Origin: Symbiodinium natans
Taxonomy: Eukaryota; Sar; Dinophyceae; Suessiales; Symbiodiniaceae
Assembly: GCA_905221605.1 (NCBI GenBank)
Contig: CAJNDS010000057.1
Span: 84,501 to 148,500 of the forward strand
Direction: 5' to 3'
Length of the DNA stretch: 64,000 nucleotides
Under the pieces are notes generated by a model. That model saw only the letters and a program-made list of their open reading frames with translations, did no database searches and was not told the DNA's origin. Positions 21,898 through 32,904 of the stretch are shown in pieces. Position 1 is the first letter of the stretch. Each line of letters opens with the position of its first letter. The position numbers and the translations under genes were made by a program.

Positions 21898-22744
21898 GAG
21901 GTTCTGACCAGTGACTAAGGAGCCCAAAGCAGCCCTTAAGACCCCACTGGCGAAACCGAAAGTCCTAAACAAGCCTGTGAGCGTCATAGACTCTAAACCC
22001 TGAACCCAAAACCCTTCTAAGCCCTAAACCCTAAACCCGAAACCCTAAACCCGAAACCCGAAACCCTGGCCCTGCACAGGCCTCTTCCGACCCAGATCCT
22101 GATACACCTGCAGTTGAGGGTTTAGTGTTTAGGGCTCAGGGTTTACGGTTCATGGTTTGCAGGGTTCAGGGTTTAGGGTTTGGGGTTCAGGGACTTAGGG
22201 TTCAGGGCTAGGGCTCAGGGGCTTTTGGGATTCAGCATCTAGGGTTGTAGAGGTTGGGTTGCAGGGTGCGAGGTTTCGGGGTTTAGGGTTGGGGTTCTGG
22301 GGGTGTAGGGGTCTCTTGAGGCCGGGCGCCAACAAGAAAGCGGCCGCTGAACAGCCCGAAAACCGGCAGACCCCAAAGCAGAAATCATCCCTAAATCCTA
22401 ATCCCTAAACCCTAAATCCTAAACCCTAAACCCTGAACCCGCTCGACACCATGCTGAAAACCCCAACACAGTGACAGCGTTTCAGTAGGGCTTTCGGGCT
22501 TTTAGGGGCTTGGTGACCATGGTGACCCAACAACCACCTAGAAGCCCCCAAACCCCTAACCCGAAACCCCTGGGCCCTAAACCACTAAACCCGAAACCCT
22601 ATAAATCCTAAAAACCCTATAAACCCTAAACCTCTAAACCCGAAAACCTATAAACCCCAAACCCTAAACCCCAAACCTGAACCCAAAACACCTAAACCCT
22701 AAACCCGAAACCCTAAACCCTACACCCCTAAACCCTACAAGCCC

Positions 22745-22860
22745 GCAACCCAAGGAGACCCCGAAGCGCGCTGGGCCCAGAAAGCCGCTCTCAGCCGCGG
22801 CGGCTTCACCGGGAGCTGTTAGTCTGGCTGGTTCTTAGTAGGGAATGAGGCTTTTGGGGT
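22745..22860 (-). CDS. Candidate exon, product unknown
   Basis: Acceptor CTAACAG|, reading LPVKPPRLRAAFWAQRAS before a possible TCGG|GTCTCC donor. GC-rich third codon positions. At 22310-22395 a further minus frame begins with ATG (MISALGSAGFRAVQRPLS); the plus strand there is also open (ANKKAAAEQPENRQTPK). Confidence 0.4.
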
Positions 22861-22965
22861 GTAGGACCCCAAACCCGAAACCCCAAACCCCAAACCCTAA
22901 ACCCTAAACCCTAAACCCCAAACCCTAAACCCTAAATCCTAAACCCCAAACCCTAAACCCTAAAC

Positions 22966-23046
22966 CCTGTTGGGTCTCCGGAGTGGCTTCCCCGCACCAA
23001 GACCTTCGCTGAGAGGGGCGCCTTGCGCCGGATCATGTCGCTGAGC
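22966..23046 (-). CDS. Candidate exon, basic, product unknown
   Basis: Acceptor CTTCAG|G, 26 codons including LSDMIRRKAPLSAKVLVR and GSHSGDPT, donor AACAGG|GTTTAGGG in which the repeat itself supplies GT. Two other frames of the island are also open; this one has the strongest GC bias at third positions. Confidence 0.5.
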
Positions 23047-23059
23047 CTGAAGGAACACT

Positions 23060-23880
23060 TCTGGGTTGTTTAAGAGGGTTTAGGGTTGAGGGTTTAGGGT
23101 TTAGGGTTTAGGGTTTAGGGTTTAGGGTTTAGGGTAAGAAGCACTAGACCCAAGAGTCACCTAGGTCTAAAAAGGGTGCCCTCTTTTGTTTTTAAGGGAA
23201 TTATAAGGGACCCTAAGCCCGAACAAAGGGGAATACGGGCTTACTCCAGGTCCGAGATTACCGGCTTCTGGGTTGTTTATGGGGAGCTTAGGAGTTCGAG
23301 GGGGTGTAGAGGGTTGAGGGGTTTGAGGGTGTGAGCGCTTTGGAGGTTTGAGGGGTTTCTAGAGGTTTGAGGGGTTTTTTTGAGGTTTGAAGGAGGCGCT
23401 GCTGTTCGAGGTTTGAGGGACGTTTAGCAGTTTGAGGGACGTTTAGCAGCTTGAGGGGCTTTAGAGGTTTGAGGGGCTTTAGAGGTTTGAGGGGATTTAG
23501 AGGTTTGGGTGCTTGTGGTTTTGGGTTGCGTGAATCAAGCTGCTTAGAAGTTGGCTACTCGAATTTTCAATGGAAACCCCACAGCTAAGCCCTAAACTCC
23601 CGAAGCTTGAATCAAATTGGTGGGGCTCTACTTCTTAGATCCAATCAGGGGATCTGGATTTAAACGCCCTAAACCAAAACAAACAAAGTTCTGAACTGGA
23701 CTTCGTTTTGCAACCTTTTCCTAAACCCGAAACCCTAAACCCTAAACCCCAAACCCCAAACCCTAAACCCTAACACTCCTGGGCCTGGTTGAGGTTTGCG
23801 GCTTACGGGGTTAGGGCCCTTGACTTCAACGGACTAAAGGAGGAACCCTTATAAGGGACCTTAGGGGTGATGTAGGCGCT
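23060..23880. other. Repeat stretch with a possible 20-nt exon (23245-23264)
   Basis: TTTAGGG array, then GAGGTTTGAGGGGCTTTAGA repeats (23300-23500). A minus-strand piece at 23264-23245 (PVISDL) ends with a canonical GTAAGC donor, but is too short to be convincing alone. Nothing else supported. Confidence 0.3.
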
Positions 23881-24825
23881 ACATTGGTACAAAGGGACTA
23901 TATATGATATACATATATATACATATATATATGCGTATGAGCTTGCTCACTCAGTTTTCCACATAGTCTAAACAAACACTTCTTGGGAAGCCTGAACACA
24001 TACAGCTCACTAAGTTTCTATAACTAATGGCTTGCTAATTCAAATCCAAAATCGCGAAGTTAACACTTCAGAAATATGTAGACTCTATCTTTCACGAAAA
24101 CCATGCCTGGCTTCTGCTTTCTGCTTTCTTGAAACTAAGGTGGTTATTTGCCTCAGCGCCTAAATTTCTGCATCAGTTTCCCAATACAAAGGCGATTTAA
24201 ACAAAGTCAATGGACCATTTCAAAGTCTGAAAACATCGCCCAATTGCTTTAACTGAAGGGCTAATCAAGTACAGGATCGTGTTTTGGTTAGTGTAATGCG
24301 CTTGATTAACCATTAGATTAAGTAGATGAACTAAGCTTTTAACTATTGGGGAGCCTGCTTCTCATTACTGAGTTTAAGCGTGAAACTATTCAAATTAGCT
24401 CTTTTTCGATCAAGAACCGGAACTTGAATATGATAGTTCCTGGAAATCAAACCTATAAAGGAATCAATAGCGATGTGAAATGACTAAATTAAATGAGTTA
24501 ACTAGCTTGTCTGACCTTAACACTGAAAATAACACACCGGGCGCGCGACTGTCCCAGTAGCTGTCCTTCACTATTTGATACCAGCTCATAATCTATTTTT
24601 TGCAAGTATTATCAGGGGATGTTTTGTACCTTGCTTCGTATTATACTGGCTCCGAGGGTCCATAAACCCGTTGTCAGATATTTGCTCACAGCATTCTCTT
24701 GCCCCGCCCTGGCCAGGGTTCCAAAATCCCATATTCCAAAACTCCATATGCTTTCAGCCCAGGATTCCAAGATTCCCAAATTCCAAAATTTTCTTGTATA
24801 AAGCTACCTCCGGACCACTAAAATG
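23880..24825. other. AT-rich unique stretch without a recognised gene
   Basis: The longest interval free of telomere-type repeat in the 10-64 kb part. It starts with a TATATACATATATATA tract (23900-23930), is clearly lower in GC than its neighbours and has only short open frames. It could be an intergenic region or a decayed element. Confidence 0.5.
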
Positions 24826-24827
24826 GC

Positions 24828-24835
24828 GGATCCAT

Positions 24836-24874
<39 letters not shown>

Positions 24875-24938
24875 GCGCAAACACACGTCATATTACGATT
24901 ATTGTTACTATACATATACATATACATATGCATATACG

Positions 24939-24973
<35 letters not shown>

Positions 24974-25012
24974 ATATATATATATGCTCACCCCCCCCCC
25001 CAATGGACCCAC
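24828..25012. mobile_element. Poly-G-flanked inverted-repeat element
   Basis: Left end GGCGGATCCATGGGGGG and right end CCCCCCAATGGACCCACCGC form an imperfect terminal inverted repeat, enclosing a G-run, a unique centre and a (TATACA)n/(TA)n tract. A solitary end of the same kind, inverted, occurs at 27580-27607 next to TATATATA. Confidence 0.55.
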
Positions 25013-25128
25013 CGCGGATGGCAGCCGAGTCCTAGCCAGATCAAGGCAAAAAACAACAAAACAAGAAACTAACAAAAACCAACAAACCAAAAAAATCCAA
25101 AAAACCAAAAAAACCAAAAAAACCAAAA

Positions 25129-26079
25129 AAACCATCTTTTCCAAAACTATGGGGCTGGGGCCTCCAAAAGATGGTTTTTTTGGTTTTCTCGAGAAAAAGA
25201 TGGTTTTTTTGGTTCGAAACCATCTTTTTCTCGAGAAAAAGATGGTTTTTGAGCAGCCGCTCTTCTAAAAACCATCTTTTTCTCGAGAAAAAGATGGTTT
25301 TACCAGGACAAGACCTCCAAAAACCATCTTTTTCTCGAGAAAAAGATGGTTTTACCAGGACAAGACCTCCAAAAACCATCTTTTTCTCGAGAAAAAGATG
25401 GTTTTTCCAGGACAAGATCTCCAAAAACCATCTTTTTCTCGAGAAAAAGATGGTTTTTCGAAGAGCGGCTGCTCAAAAACCATCTTTTTCTCGAGAAAAA
25501 GATGGTTTCGAACCAAAAAAACCATCTTTTTCTCGAGAAAACCAAAAAAACCATCTCTTGAAGGCCCCAGCCCCATAGTTTTGGAAAAGATGGTTTTTTT
25601 TTTTTTTGGTTTTTTTGGTTTTCTCGAGAAAAAGATGGTTTTTTGGTTCGAAACCATCTTTTTCTCGAGAAAAAGATTGTTTTGAGCAACCATCCTTCGA
25701 AAAACCATCTTTTTCTCGAGAAAAAGATGGTTTTACCAGGAGAAGACCTCCAAAAACCATCTTTTTCTCGAGAAAAAGATGGTTTTACCAGGACAAGACC
25801 TCCGGAAACCATCTTTTTCTCGAGAAAAAGATGGTTTTTCCAGGGTAAGATCTCTAAAAACCATCTTTTTCTCGAGAAAAAGATGGTTTTTCGAAGAGCG
25901 GCTGCTCAAAAACCATCTTTTTCTCGAGAAAAAGATGGTTTCGAACCAAAAAAACCATCTTTTTCTCGAGAAAACCAAAAAAACCATCTTTTGGAGGCCC
26001 CAGCCCCATAGTTTTGGAAAAGATGGTTTTTTTGGTTTTTTTGGTTTTTTTGGTTTTCTCGAGAAAAAGATGGTTAAGT
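25129..26079. repeat. CTCGAG-centred hairpin array in two nested palindromes
   Basis: A perfect palindrome of about 28 bp (CCATCTTTTTCTCGAG and its complement) recurs about 15 times, separated by short spacers such as TACCAGGACAAGACCTCCAA. Spacers themselves are mirrored: GAGCAGCCGCTCTTC near 25250 and GAAGAGCGGCTGCTC near 25460. The outer GGCCCCAGCCCCATAGTTTT boxes occur in both orientations near 25150, 25565 and 26000. The result is two tandem imperfect palindromes of about 430-500 bp. Lys/Phe/Ser-rich frames here come from the repeat. Confidence 0.92.
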
Positions 26080-26099
26080 TTTAGGGGTTTAAGCCTCAT

Positions 26100-27430
26100 G
26101 CACTACAGGGTTATAAGGTTCTAATCCTATAGGTATTGCCTTAACCTTTAACCCTAAACCTTTAACTTTAAACCCTGCAGGGTTAACCCCGTGAGAAATT
26201 TAGAGATAGACCCCGAAAAGACCCTAAACCTTCTTACAGGGTGTAATGGTTTAAAAACCGATAGGACATGTATACCTTCAGCGCCTGTAGGGTTCAAGCC
26301 TTTGAACGTGCTAGACCCCTATAGGGTGCTAAGGTTCTGACCCTAAAGGGTTTAGGATTAAGGCTTAAATGCCCTCTAGGTTTAAATGCCTAAGTCTTAA
26401 ACCCCAAACCTTTAAACCTTCATCCTATGGGGTTTGAAGGTCAAGGGTTTAGGCTTGATTGCCGAGGGCTTTAGGGTCCTGACCCTAGAGGGTTTAGGGT
26501 TAAGGAATAGATGCGTAAACCTTAAACCCTTAAGGTTTAAACTCTATGGGCTTAGGGGGCTTAGGTTTTTTTAAACCCTAAGCCTTTAAACCTTCACACT
26601 ACAGAGTTTAGAGGTGTTAAGGGTGACAAATTGATTACATACTTAGCTTTAAATGCCTGAATCTTAAACCCCAAACCTTTAAACCTTAACCCTATAGGGT
26701 TTAAAGGTTAAGGGCTTAGTGTTAATCGCTGTCTTAGGTTTAAATGTCTGAATCTTAAACCCTAAAACTTTAAACCTTCACCCTATAGGGTTTAAAGGTT
26801 AAGGGTTTAGGTTGAATCGTCAGCTTGGATTTAAATGTCTAAGTAAAGAATCCTAAACCTTTAAATCTCATCCCTATGGGGTTTAAGGTTAAGGGTTCAA
26901 TATGAACTGCCGGCATAGGTCTAAATACCTAAACCTTAAACTTAAACCCTAAACCTTTAAATATCTTAACCCTATAGGGTTTAAAGGTTAGAGGCTTAGC
27001 GTAAATTGCCGGAATAGGTTTAAATGCCTAAATCTTAAGCCCGAAACCTTTAAACCTTAGCCCAACAGGGTTTAAAGGTTAAGGGTTTAAAATTAGTTGC
27101 AGGCTTAATTAGGTTTAAATGCCTACATCTTATATCCTAAACCTTTAAAAATCTTAACCCTATAGGGTTTAAAGGTTAAGGGCTTGGCTACAGGTTTAAA
27201 TGGCTAAATATTAAACCCTAAGCCTCTAAACTTTAACCCTACAGGGTTTAAAGGTTAAGGGTTTAAAATTAGTTGCAGGCATAGAATTTAAAGGTTAAGG
27301 GCTTAGCTTTAATTACCGGCATAGGTTCAAATGCCTAAATCTTAAACCCTTAACCTTTAAACCTTAACCCTACAGGGTTTAAAGGTTAAGGTTTTTTTTT
27401 TGCAGGCTTAGGTTTAAATGCCTAGATCTT
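26100..27430. repeat. Degenerate CCCTATAGGGTTTAAAGGTTAAGGG repeat
   Basis: About 10-12 diverged units of roughly 110-130 bp containing AAACCTTTAAACCTTAACCC, TATAGGGTTTAAAGGTTAAGGG and GGTTTAAATGCCTAAATC. The core CCCTATAGGG is palindromic, so each unit can form a hairpin. TTTA/GGG composition suggests derivation from the telomere-type repeat. No gene seen. Confidence 0.8.
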
Positions 27431-28020
27431 AAATTATAAACAAAAGCCAACAGAAAGAAAAACCCTCCGTGCGTGTGTGAGAGGGTGAATTAAGGAATAC
27501 AGTCAAAAATCCGGTCACCGGAAAATCACCAGACAGCATAGGTTTTATCGGTATTTGCGGTACTTTTGTAAAGATCAAGGCCCGCGGTGGGTCCATTGGG
27601 GGGGGGGTGACCATATATATACACATGTATTTTTGAAATTTGTTAAGATCATATCTTTGCTTAGATTTCTTTTTGTATCATATTTACTTAGATTTCTATT
27701 TAAATTTTCTTCATATTTATAATTGGGGGTTGTACAGGGGTTATGTAGGGGACTAAGATGAATAGTCCCTTCTAGGTGTCCTTTCTTGTATCCCTTAATT
27801 GCGCCCTGAACCACGATTATGTACGGCTGGGCTCTCCGGCAGTGGTGCCGGGCGCGCGGCCACGGTGTGTGTCTTCTCAACCTGTTGAAGGAATCATAGC
27901 CCAGCATTGCCGGGTTTACCCTAAGCTCCAGAACCCTGAACCTTAAGCCCTAAACCCTGGACCCTGGACCCTAGACCCAAAACCCTAAACCCTCAACCCT
28001 AAACCCTACACCCTACTCTG
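27431..28020. other. Unique island, unassigned
   Basis: Contains the inverted element end at 27580-27607, TATA-rich DNA and the segment GTACAGGGGTTATGTAGGGG...TAGTCCCTTCTAGGTGTCC (27735-27785). The reverse complement of a similar text (ACCCCTAGAAGGGACCC...CCCCTATATAACCCCTACA) lies at 58240-58315, so it is dispersed repeat. Open frames of about 110 codons exist but show no motif. Confidence 0.45.
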
Positions 28021-28170
28021 CGTGGATGGGTTTCGGTGTTGAACAATCAATCGGGTGCCAACACTCTCGTTTGTTGGGGGGGAACCTGGGGAGTTCCAGG
28101 ATTTTCGCGGTTTCCTAGCATTAAACTATATGAGGGGTTTTGGGTTTTTGGGTTTAGGGTTTAGGGTTAC

Positions 28171-28239
28171 GGGTTGAGAAATGGGAGCTTCCCCAAACAG
28201 GAACGTACCCAGTGTAGGAGAATTCCTACAGAACGGCTT
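28171..28239 (-). CDS. Candidate exon, product unknown
   Basis: Acceptor TACCAG|, 23 codons with KPFCRNSPTLGTFLFGE then APISQP, donor CCC|GTAACC. Starts and ends in phase 0. Upstream, 28245-28310 has short inverted repeats (TGGGTATTTCCCAGATGAGGG) resembling the other intronic elements. Confidence 0.5.
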
Positions 28240-28493
28240 CTGGTATCTTGGGGTATATTCGAAGTACCCTCATCTGGGAAATACCCAGATTCCCCTTTCA
28301 CAAACGGAAAGCTGACGGCAGTAGTTACCTGAGGGAGGGTTTAGGGCTTTGCAAGGCCTTCAGGGGCTTCAGGGTTTTCAGGATTTTCAAGTGGGGCTTG
28401 GGGAGTGCCAAACCCGTGTAGGGTTTAGGGTTTAGGTCTAGGGTGAAAGTTTAGTGTTTAGGGTTTAAGGCTTAGGCTTGAGGGTGCTGGGGT

Positions 28494-28595
28494 TTAGGGC
28501 GCTTTTGGTTTTAGGGGTTTAGAGGCTTCGGGCTCTCCAAGCGAAACCGAGACTGCGGCAGAGCGATCGAGTAGCGCCAGCTGCTCTTCCCAGAC
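28494..28595 (-). CDS. Candidate exon, product unknown
   Basis: Acceptor CTTCTTCTTGCAG|G with a strong pyrimidine tract, then 33 open codons (VWEEQLALLDRSAAVSVS, GEPEASKPLKPKAP) to a TAA supplied by CCCTAA. An internal TCG|GTTTCGC donor would cut it to 16 codons. One of the better single exons in this part. Confidence 0.55.
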   Translation of the reverse strand, partial: VWEEQLALLDRSAAVSVSLGEPEASKPLKPKAP

Positions 28596-29094
28596 CTGCA
28601 AGAAGAAGGACCGCCAAACCCTCAACCTTAAACCTTAAACTTTAAACCCTAAACCCTAAACCCTAAACCCTAGACCCTAAACCAAAGAGTTTATCCAAGG
28701 GGCTTAGGGGTTCAAGACTTCAGGGTTTAAGAATTCAAAATGCACGAAGCGCCTCCAAACCCCAAATGCTAAACCCTAAACCCACAGCTCGGGATTCCCC
28801 AGGTCCATGTGGATGCTGAATCCGTTTAGGGTTTTTAGGGTTTAGGGTTTAGGGTTTCAGGTTTAGGTTTGGGAGATTTTGGCCTTGGGTTTGCGGGCTG
28901 CGAGGGGCTCCAAAGGATAGGGTGCTCAAGGATTTGGGGAAACCAAACCCCAAACCCCAAACCCTAAACCCTAAACCCTAAACCCTAAACCCTAAACCCT
29001 AAACCCTAAACCCTAAACCCTAAACCCTAAACGCACTTTTTTGGGGGAAAAAGCGGTTTAGGGTTCAGGGTTTTAGACCTACGGGTTCCAGGTC

Positions 29095-29172
29095 CTATGG
29101 TTTGGGGTATGGGATATTGATGGCTTTGAAACAGACTTGACGCAGTTTCTCCCAGTCCTCCCGCGAGAGAAA
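29095..29172 (-). CDS. Candidate terminal exon, product unknown
   Basis: Acceptor TTGCAAG|, 25 codons with FLSREDWEKLRQVCFKAI, then NIPYPKP and TAG. Phase-0 start. Neighbouring pieces at 29501-29457 (ATG, MDPGGCANPLSSGSS, donor GTGTTC) and 29338-29282 (AG|G, DSVSCWHALCFASS) join in phase, and may be upstream exons. Confidence 0.45.
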   Translation of the reverse strand, partial: FLSREDWEKLRQVCFKAINIPYPKP

Positions 29173-29599
29173 CTTGCAAATCCCACCTTAAGGTTCAGGG
29201 GCTGAGGGCTTAGGGCAACTTAGGGTTTAGGGTTTAGGGTTGAGGGTTTAGGGTTTAGGGTTTAGGGTTTAGGGGGTAGGGCATCTGGCCCAGGAGCTTG
29301 CAAAACAAAGTGCATGCCAGCAAGAAACCGAATCCTGAACCCCAAACCTTGAGCCCTAAACCCTAAACCCTAAACCCTAAACCCTAAACCCTAAACCCTA
29401 AACCCTAAACCCTAAACCATAAACCCAAACCTTGAGCCCAGCCCAAACCCGAACACAGAACTCCCAGAAGACAGCGGATTAGCACAGCCACCGGGATCCA
29501 TTGCGGTTTAGGGTTTAGGGTTTAGTGTTTAGGGTTTAGGGTTTAGGGTTTAGGGTTGCAGGGTTTAGGGTTTAGGGTTTAGGGTTTAGGGCTTAGGGC

Positions 29600-30076
29600 T
29601 TAGGGTTTGCAAACCGTACATCCTAGCCCTGAACTAAGGACTGAGGATGCGAATGCGAAACAGGGGCCTCTTTGAAATCGTATGGGATATTTGGGTAGCT
29701 CATGATGCAATTTTTGTCGGAATTGTGATGGGAACTTGGTGAACTCTAAACCCTGAACCCGAACCCTGAACCCTAAACCCTCACAACCCGGAACCCTAAA
29801 CCCTAAACCCTAAACCCTAAACCCTAAGGGGACCCTTTGGGTACCCTAAACCCTAAACCCTAACCCTGTTTCAGGGTCTACGAAACACTGACTCTCACCT
29901 CCATTGGCCGCGTGGCGCCCTTGTAGGGCGGTGCGTTCGTCGAGGTTCCGTCTCCTTCTATCGAGGGTGTAACCCTAAACCCTAAACCCGAAACCCTAAA
30001 CCCTAAACCCTAAACCCTAAACCCGGGTCTTCTGAAGCCCCGAATGGCCCCAGGTTCAGGACCTCCGCTGGCTCAG
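29600..30076 (-). CDS. Three-exon chain, 3' end of a gene, product unknown
   Basis: Exon 30076-30023 (AEPAEVLNLGPFGASEDP; acceptor AAAG|, donor CCGG|GTTTAGGG), exon about 29975-29899 (TPSIEGDGTSTNAPPYKG, ending GAG|GTGAGA) and exon 29743-29600 (FTKFPSQFRQKLHHELPK, then GPCFAFASSVLSS), which is open for 47 codons and stops at a TAA inside CCCTAAA. The donor GTGAGA is canonical and the last junction is phase 0 to 0; the exact start of the middle exon is uncertain because it lies in repeat. No family recognised. Confidence 0.55.
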
Positions 30077-31192
30077 CTTTCAGCCAGGCGAAGCTTCGCC
30101 CGGAAGGTTTAGGATTCAGGAGTTCGGGCTTAGGGTTCAGAGGTTAGGGTTGAGCGTTGAGGATTCAGGGTTTAGGCGCTTAGCGTTTATATACTAGGTC
30201 GCCCCTGTCCGAACCGTGGGTTTACGGGAAGGCCCAGGCCAGGCGCACTAGGCCGCCAACTGAAACCCAAACCCTAAACCCTAAACCCTGAACCCTAAAC
30301 CCTAAACCCTAAACCCTAAAACCTAAAACCCATAAACCTGAACCCTAGACCCTGAACCCCATTGGTTAGACGAGGCAAAGGTTAGACGAGGGCTTTCAGG
30401 GTGTGGGCAGGGTCTTAGGGGGTTTTGGGCTCAAGGCTTCGAGTGCAAGGCCTTGAGTCTCTGGAAGTCCGAAAATCCCAAACCCTCGGGTTCAGGGTTT
30501 AGGGTTTAACGCGTTTAAGGTTTAGGGTTTAGGGTTTAGGGTTTAGGGTTTAGGGTTTAGGGTTTAGGGTTTAGGGTTTAGGGTTTAGGGTTTAGGGTTT
30601 AGGGTTTAGGGTTTAGGGTTTCGGTTTTAGGGTTTAGGGTTTAAGGTTGAGGGTTTGGGGCTTAGGGTTTAGGGTTTGAGGATTAGGAGGCTTAGGGTTT
30701 GAGGTTCAGGGTCTAGGGTTGGGGGCTCGGGGTTCAGGGTTCAGGGTTCAGGGTTTAGGGTTTAGGGTTTAGGTTTAGGGTTTAGGGTTTAGTGTTTAGG
30801 GTTTAGGGTTCAGGGTTTAGGGAAGGTAGGGTGTAGGGCTGAGGGGAGGGACTGCTCCTGAGGCGTCCAAGCAGATTCCATCAAAGGCGCCTCTTGGGGT
30901 TGAACTTCGGGTTCGGAGTTTAGGGCTTATGATTAGGGCTTGGGGTTTAGGGTTTAGGGTTTAGGGTTTAGGGCTTAGGGTTTGGGGTTTAGGGATTAGG
31001 GTTTAGGGTCTCGGGTTTGGGGTGTAGGGCCCAGGGTTTCAGGTTTATGGCCTGGGCTTGGGGTTTAGGGCTTGGGATTTGGGCCTTTTGTTTGCAGCTT
31101 GCTTGGAGGATGGGGGTGGGGGGCCTTAGTAAGCGGCTAAATCAGGGCAACCCAGCTTTGGCGACTTGCAACGCAACTTACCACGGAAGTCT

Positions 31193-31495
31193 TCAGGGTT
31201 TAGGGTTTAGGTTCAAAGGCAGCTCAAAGTGGATTTCCTTGGTGGAGACGTCGATGTGGCACCCCAAAAAACTCGTCCGTGCCGGACTGAACTTCCAGAA
31301 TGATGGGATCTCCATAGAAGTTTTCCTGAAGAACTCATTCCACGGAGGCATATGCGCCCAGGCCCACGGAACAATGCACAGTCTGTCGTCCACGCAGCGC
31401 TGGAAAAATGTGGAGTGAAGTTGTGCGGAGTCGATAATGGAGCGGTAGGTACGATGCCATTGGTCTTCGTCGACACAGCATGCCATCCCCTGACA
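31193..31495 (-). pseudogene. Reverse transcriptase fragment (retroelement remnant)
   Basis: The minus frame reads CVDEDQWHRTYRSIID, then FFQRCVDDRLCIVP and FLGCHIDVSTKEIHFELP. CVDD fits the YxDD catalytic box of reverse transcriptases, and the FLG-x-x-I segment about 45 residues later fits the conserved block after it. The frame opens at a stop near 31496 and at its 3' end passes directly into CCCTAAA repeat. The upstream palm motifs and the rest of the element are absent, so it is a truncated copy. The overlapping plus-strand open frame is its antisense shadow. The family is inferred by eye. Confidence 0.6.
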
Positions 31496-31499
31496 TCAC

Positions 31500-32240
31500 G
31501 TTGGGCCCGGAGACTCCGCAATAAAGGAATATAGGTGTTTTGGGTTTAGGGTTTAAGGTTTTAGGGTTTAGGGTTTAGGGTCTAGGGTCTAGGGTCTAGG
31601 GTTTTGGGTTTAGGGTTTAGGGTTTCGGGTTTAGGGTTTGGGGTTTAGGTAGGGCTTTTGGGGCTTCCGGGTTAGGGCCTCTAGGACTCTAGGGTTTAGA
31701 GCCGAGCGAAACCTCGAGCCCACAGCCGCCAAAGAAGTCGCCAAAGCCAAGTTACCCCGGAAACAGGGTTTAGGGTTTAGGGTTTAGGGTTTTGGGTTTT
31801 GGGTTTTGGGCTTAGGGCTTAGGGCTTGGGGTTTAGGGGCCCCAGAGAGTTGTGCGGTGGGCGTTGTGCGACTTCGACAACTCCGACTATATGGCCTCAT
31901 GGTCCTGGCGCCTGTGTGTTCCTGCGACTGACTTAGTCTTGGAAGCTTTCAAGCTTAGGCTTTCGGGTTTCGGGTTTAGGGTTTAGGGGTTAGGGGTTAG
32001 GGTTTAGGGTTTAGGGCTTAGGGCTTAGGGCTTGGGGCTTGGGGTTTAGGGGCTTTCGGCTTTACAGGGTTTTGGCTTTGTAGGTCTATAGGCGGTGCAG
32101 GCTTCTACGGCAGAAGCCAAAATACCCTAAACCCTACACCCTAAACCCTCAACTCCAAACCCCAAACCCTCAACCCTAAACCCTAAACCCTAAGCCCCAA
32201 CCAAAACACTCCAAAACCTCCCTTCCACCCCCCAGTCTCC
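31500..32240. other. Repeat stretch with two islands of unresolved strand
   Basis: At 31690-31770 the plus strand reads AAKEVAKAKLPRKQ between CCCACAG| and CAGG|GTTTAGGG; minus is open as well. At 31840-31970 both strands are open (plus: WALCDFDNSDYMASWSWR). These are the best hints of plus-strand coding in the window, but I do not commit. Confidence 0.3.
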
Positions 32241-32242
32241 AC

Positions 32243-32293
32243 GCCTTCGCAGCGGCCCATCAACCTGCTGAGGCGGTAGGTGGCGTTCTGCAC
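32243..32293 (-). CDS. Candidate exon, product unknown
   Basis: Acceptor CCAGAG|G, 17 codons VQNATYRLSRLMGRCEG, donor GGC|GTGGAG, phase 0 to 0. GC-biased third positions. Short but clean. Confidence 0.45.
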
Positions 32294-32904
32294 CTCTGGG
32301 GTCGGGTTTAGAGTTTAAGGTTCAGGGTTTAGGGTTGTTTAGGATTTAGGGTTCAGGGTTGTTTAGGATTTAGGGTTTAGGGTTCAGGGCCTAGGGTTTA
32401 GAGTTTAGGGTTTAGGGTTTAGGGCTTAGGCCTCGCGCCGAACTTGGGCTCTCTTCCTAAACCCTGAACCCTAAATCCTAAACCCTGAACCCTAAACCCT
32501 AAACCCTAAACTCTAAAACATAAATCCTAAACCCTGAACCCTAAACCCTAAACCCTGAACTCTGAACCCTAAACCCTAGTTTGAAGCTTGGAACATCTTC
32601 TACACTTCTCTTCTGCGCCGCTCAGGCGTGCATGTCGGATGGGAAGCCATGTAAGCACCCAAACCCCAAACCCTAAACCCCAAACCCTAAACCCTAAACC
32701 CCAAACCCCAAACCGCCAGGTTCAGAGCTGCCGTAATCATTCTCTATTAGGTCTCTACTCCTCGGGCTTCGAATACTGCAGACAAGAAAGAAAAACAAGA
32801 AACGAGGGGATGGAATTTGCACTGATTCTCCACTCCTGATTTCCGAATAACGAACGTGAGAAACAAAATAATTCTCTACTCTTCTGATTTACGAACGAAC
32901 AGAA

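Noticed and set aside
24823-26099. Many Lys/Phe/Ser/Arg open frames of 70-170 codons on both strands
   Set aside because: They are the palindromic CCATCTTTTTCTCGAG unit read in different frames. A palindrome gives the same peptides on both strands.
31017-31418. Plus-strand frame of 133 codons
   Set aside because: It lies antisense to the reverse transcriptase fragment and starts inside TTTAGGG repeat.
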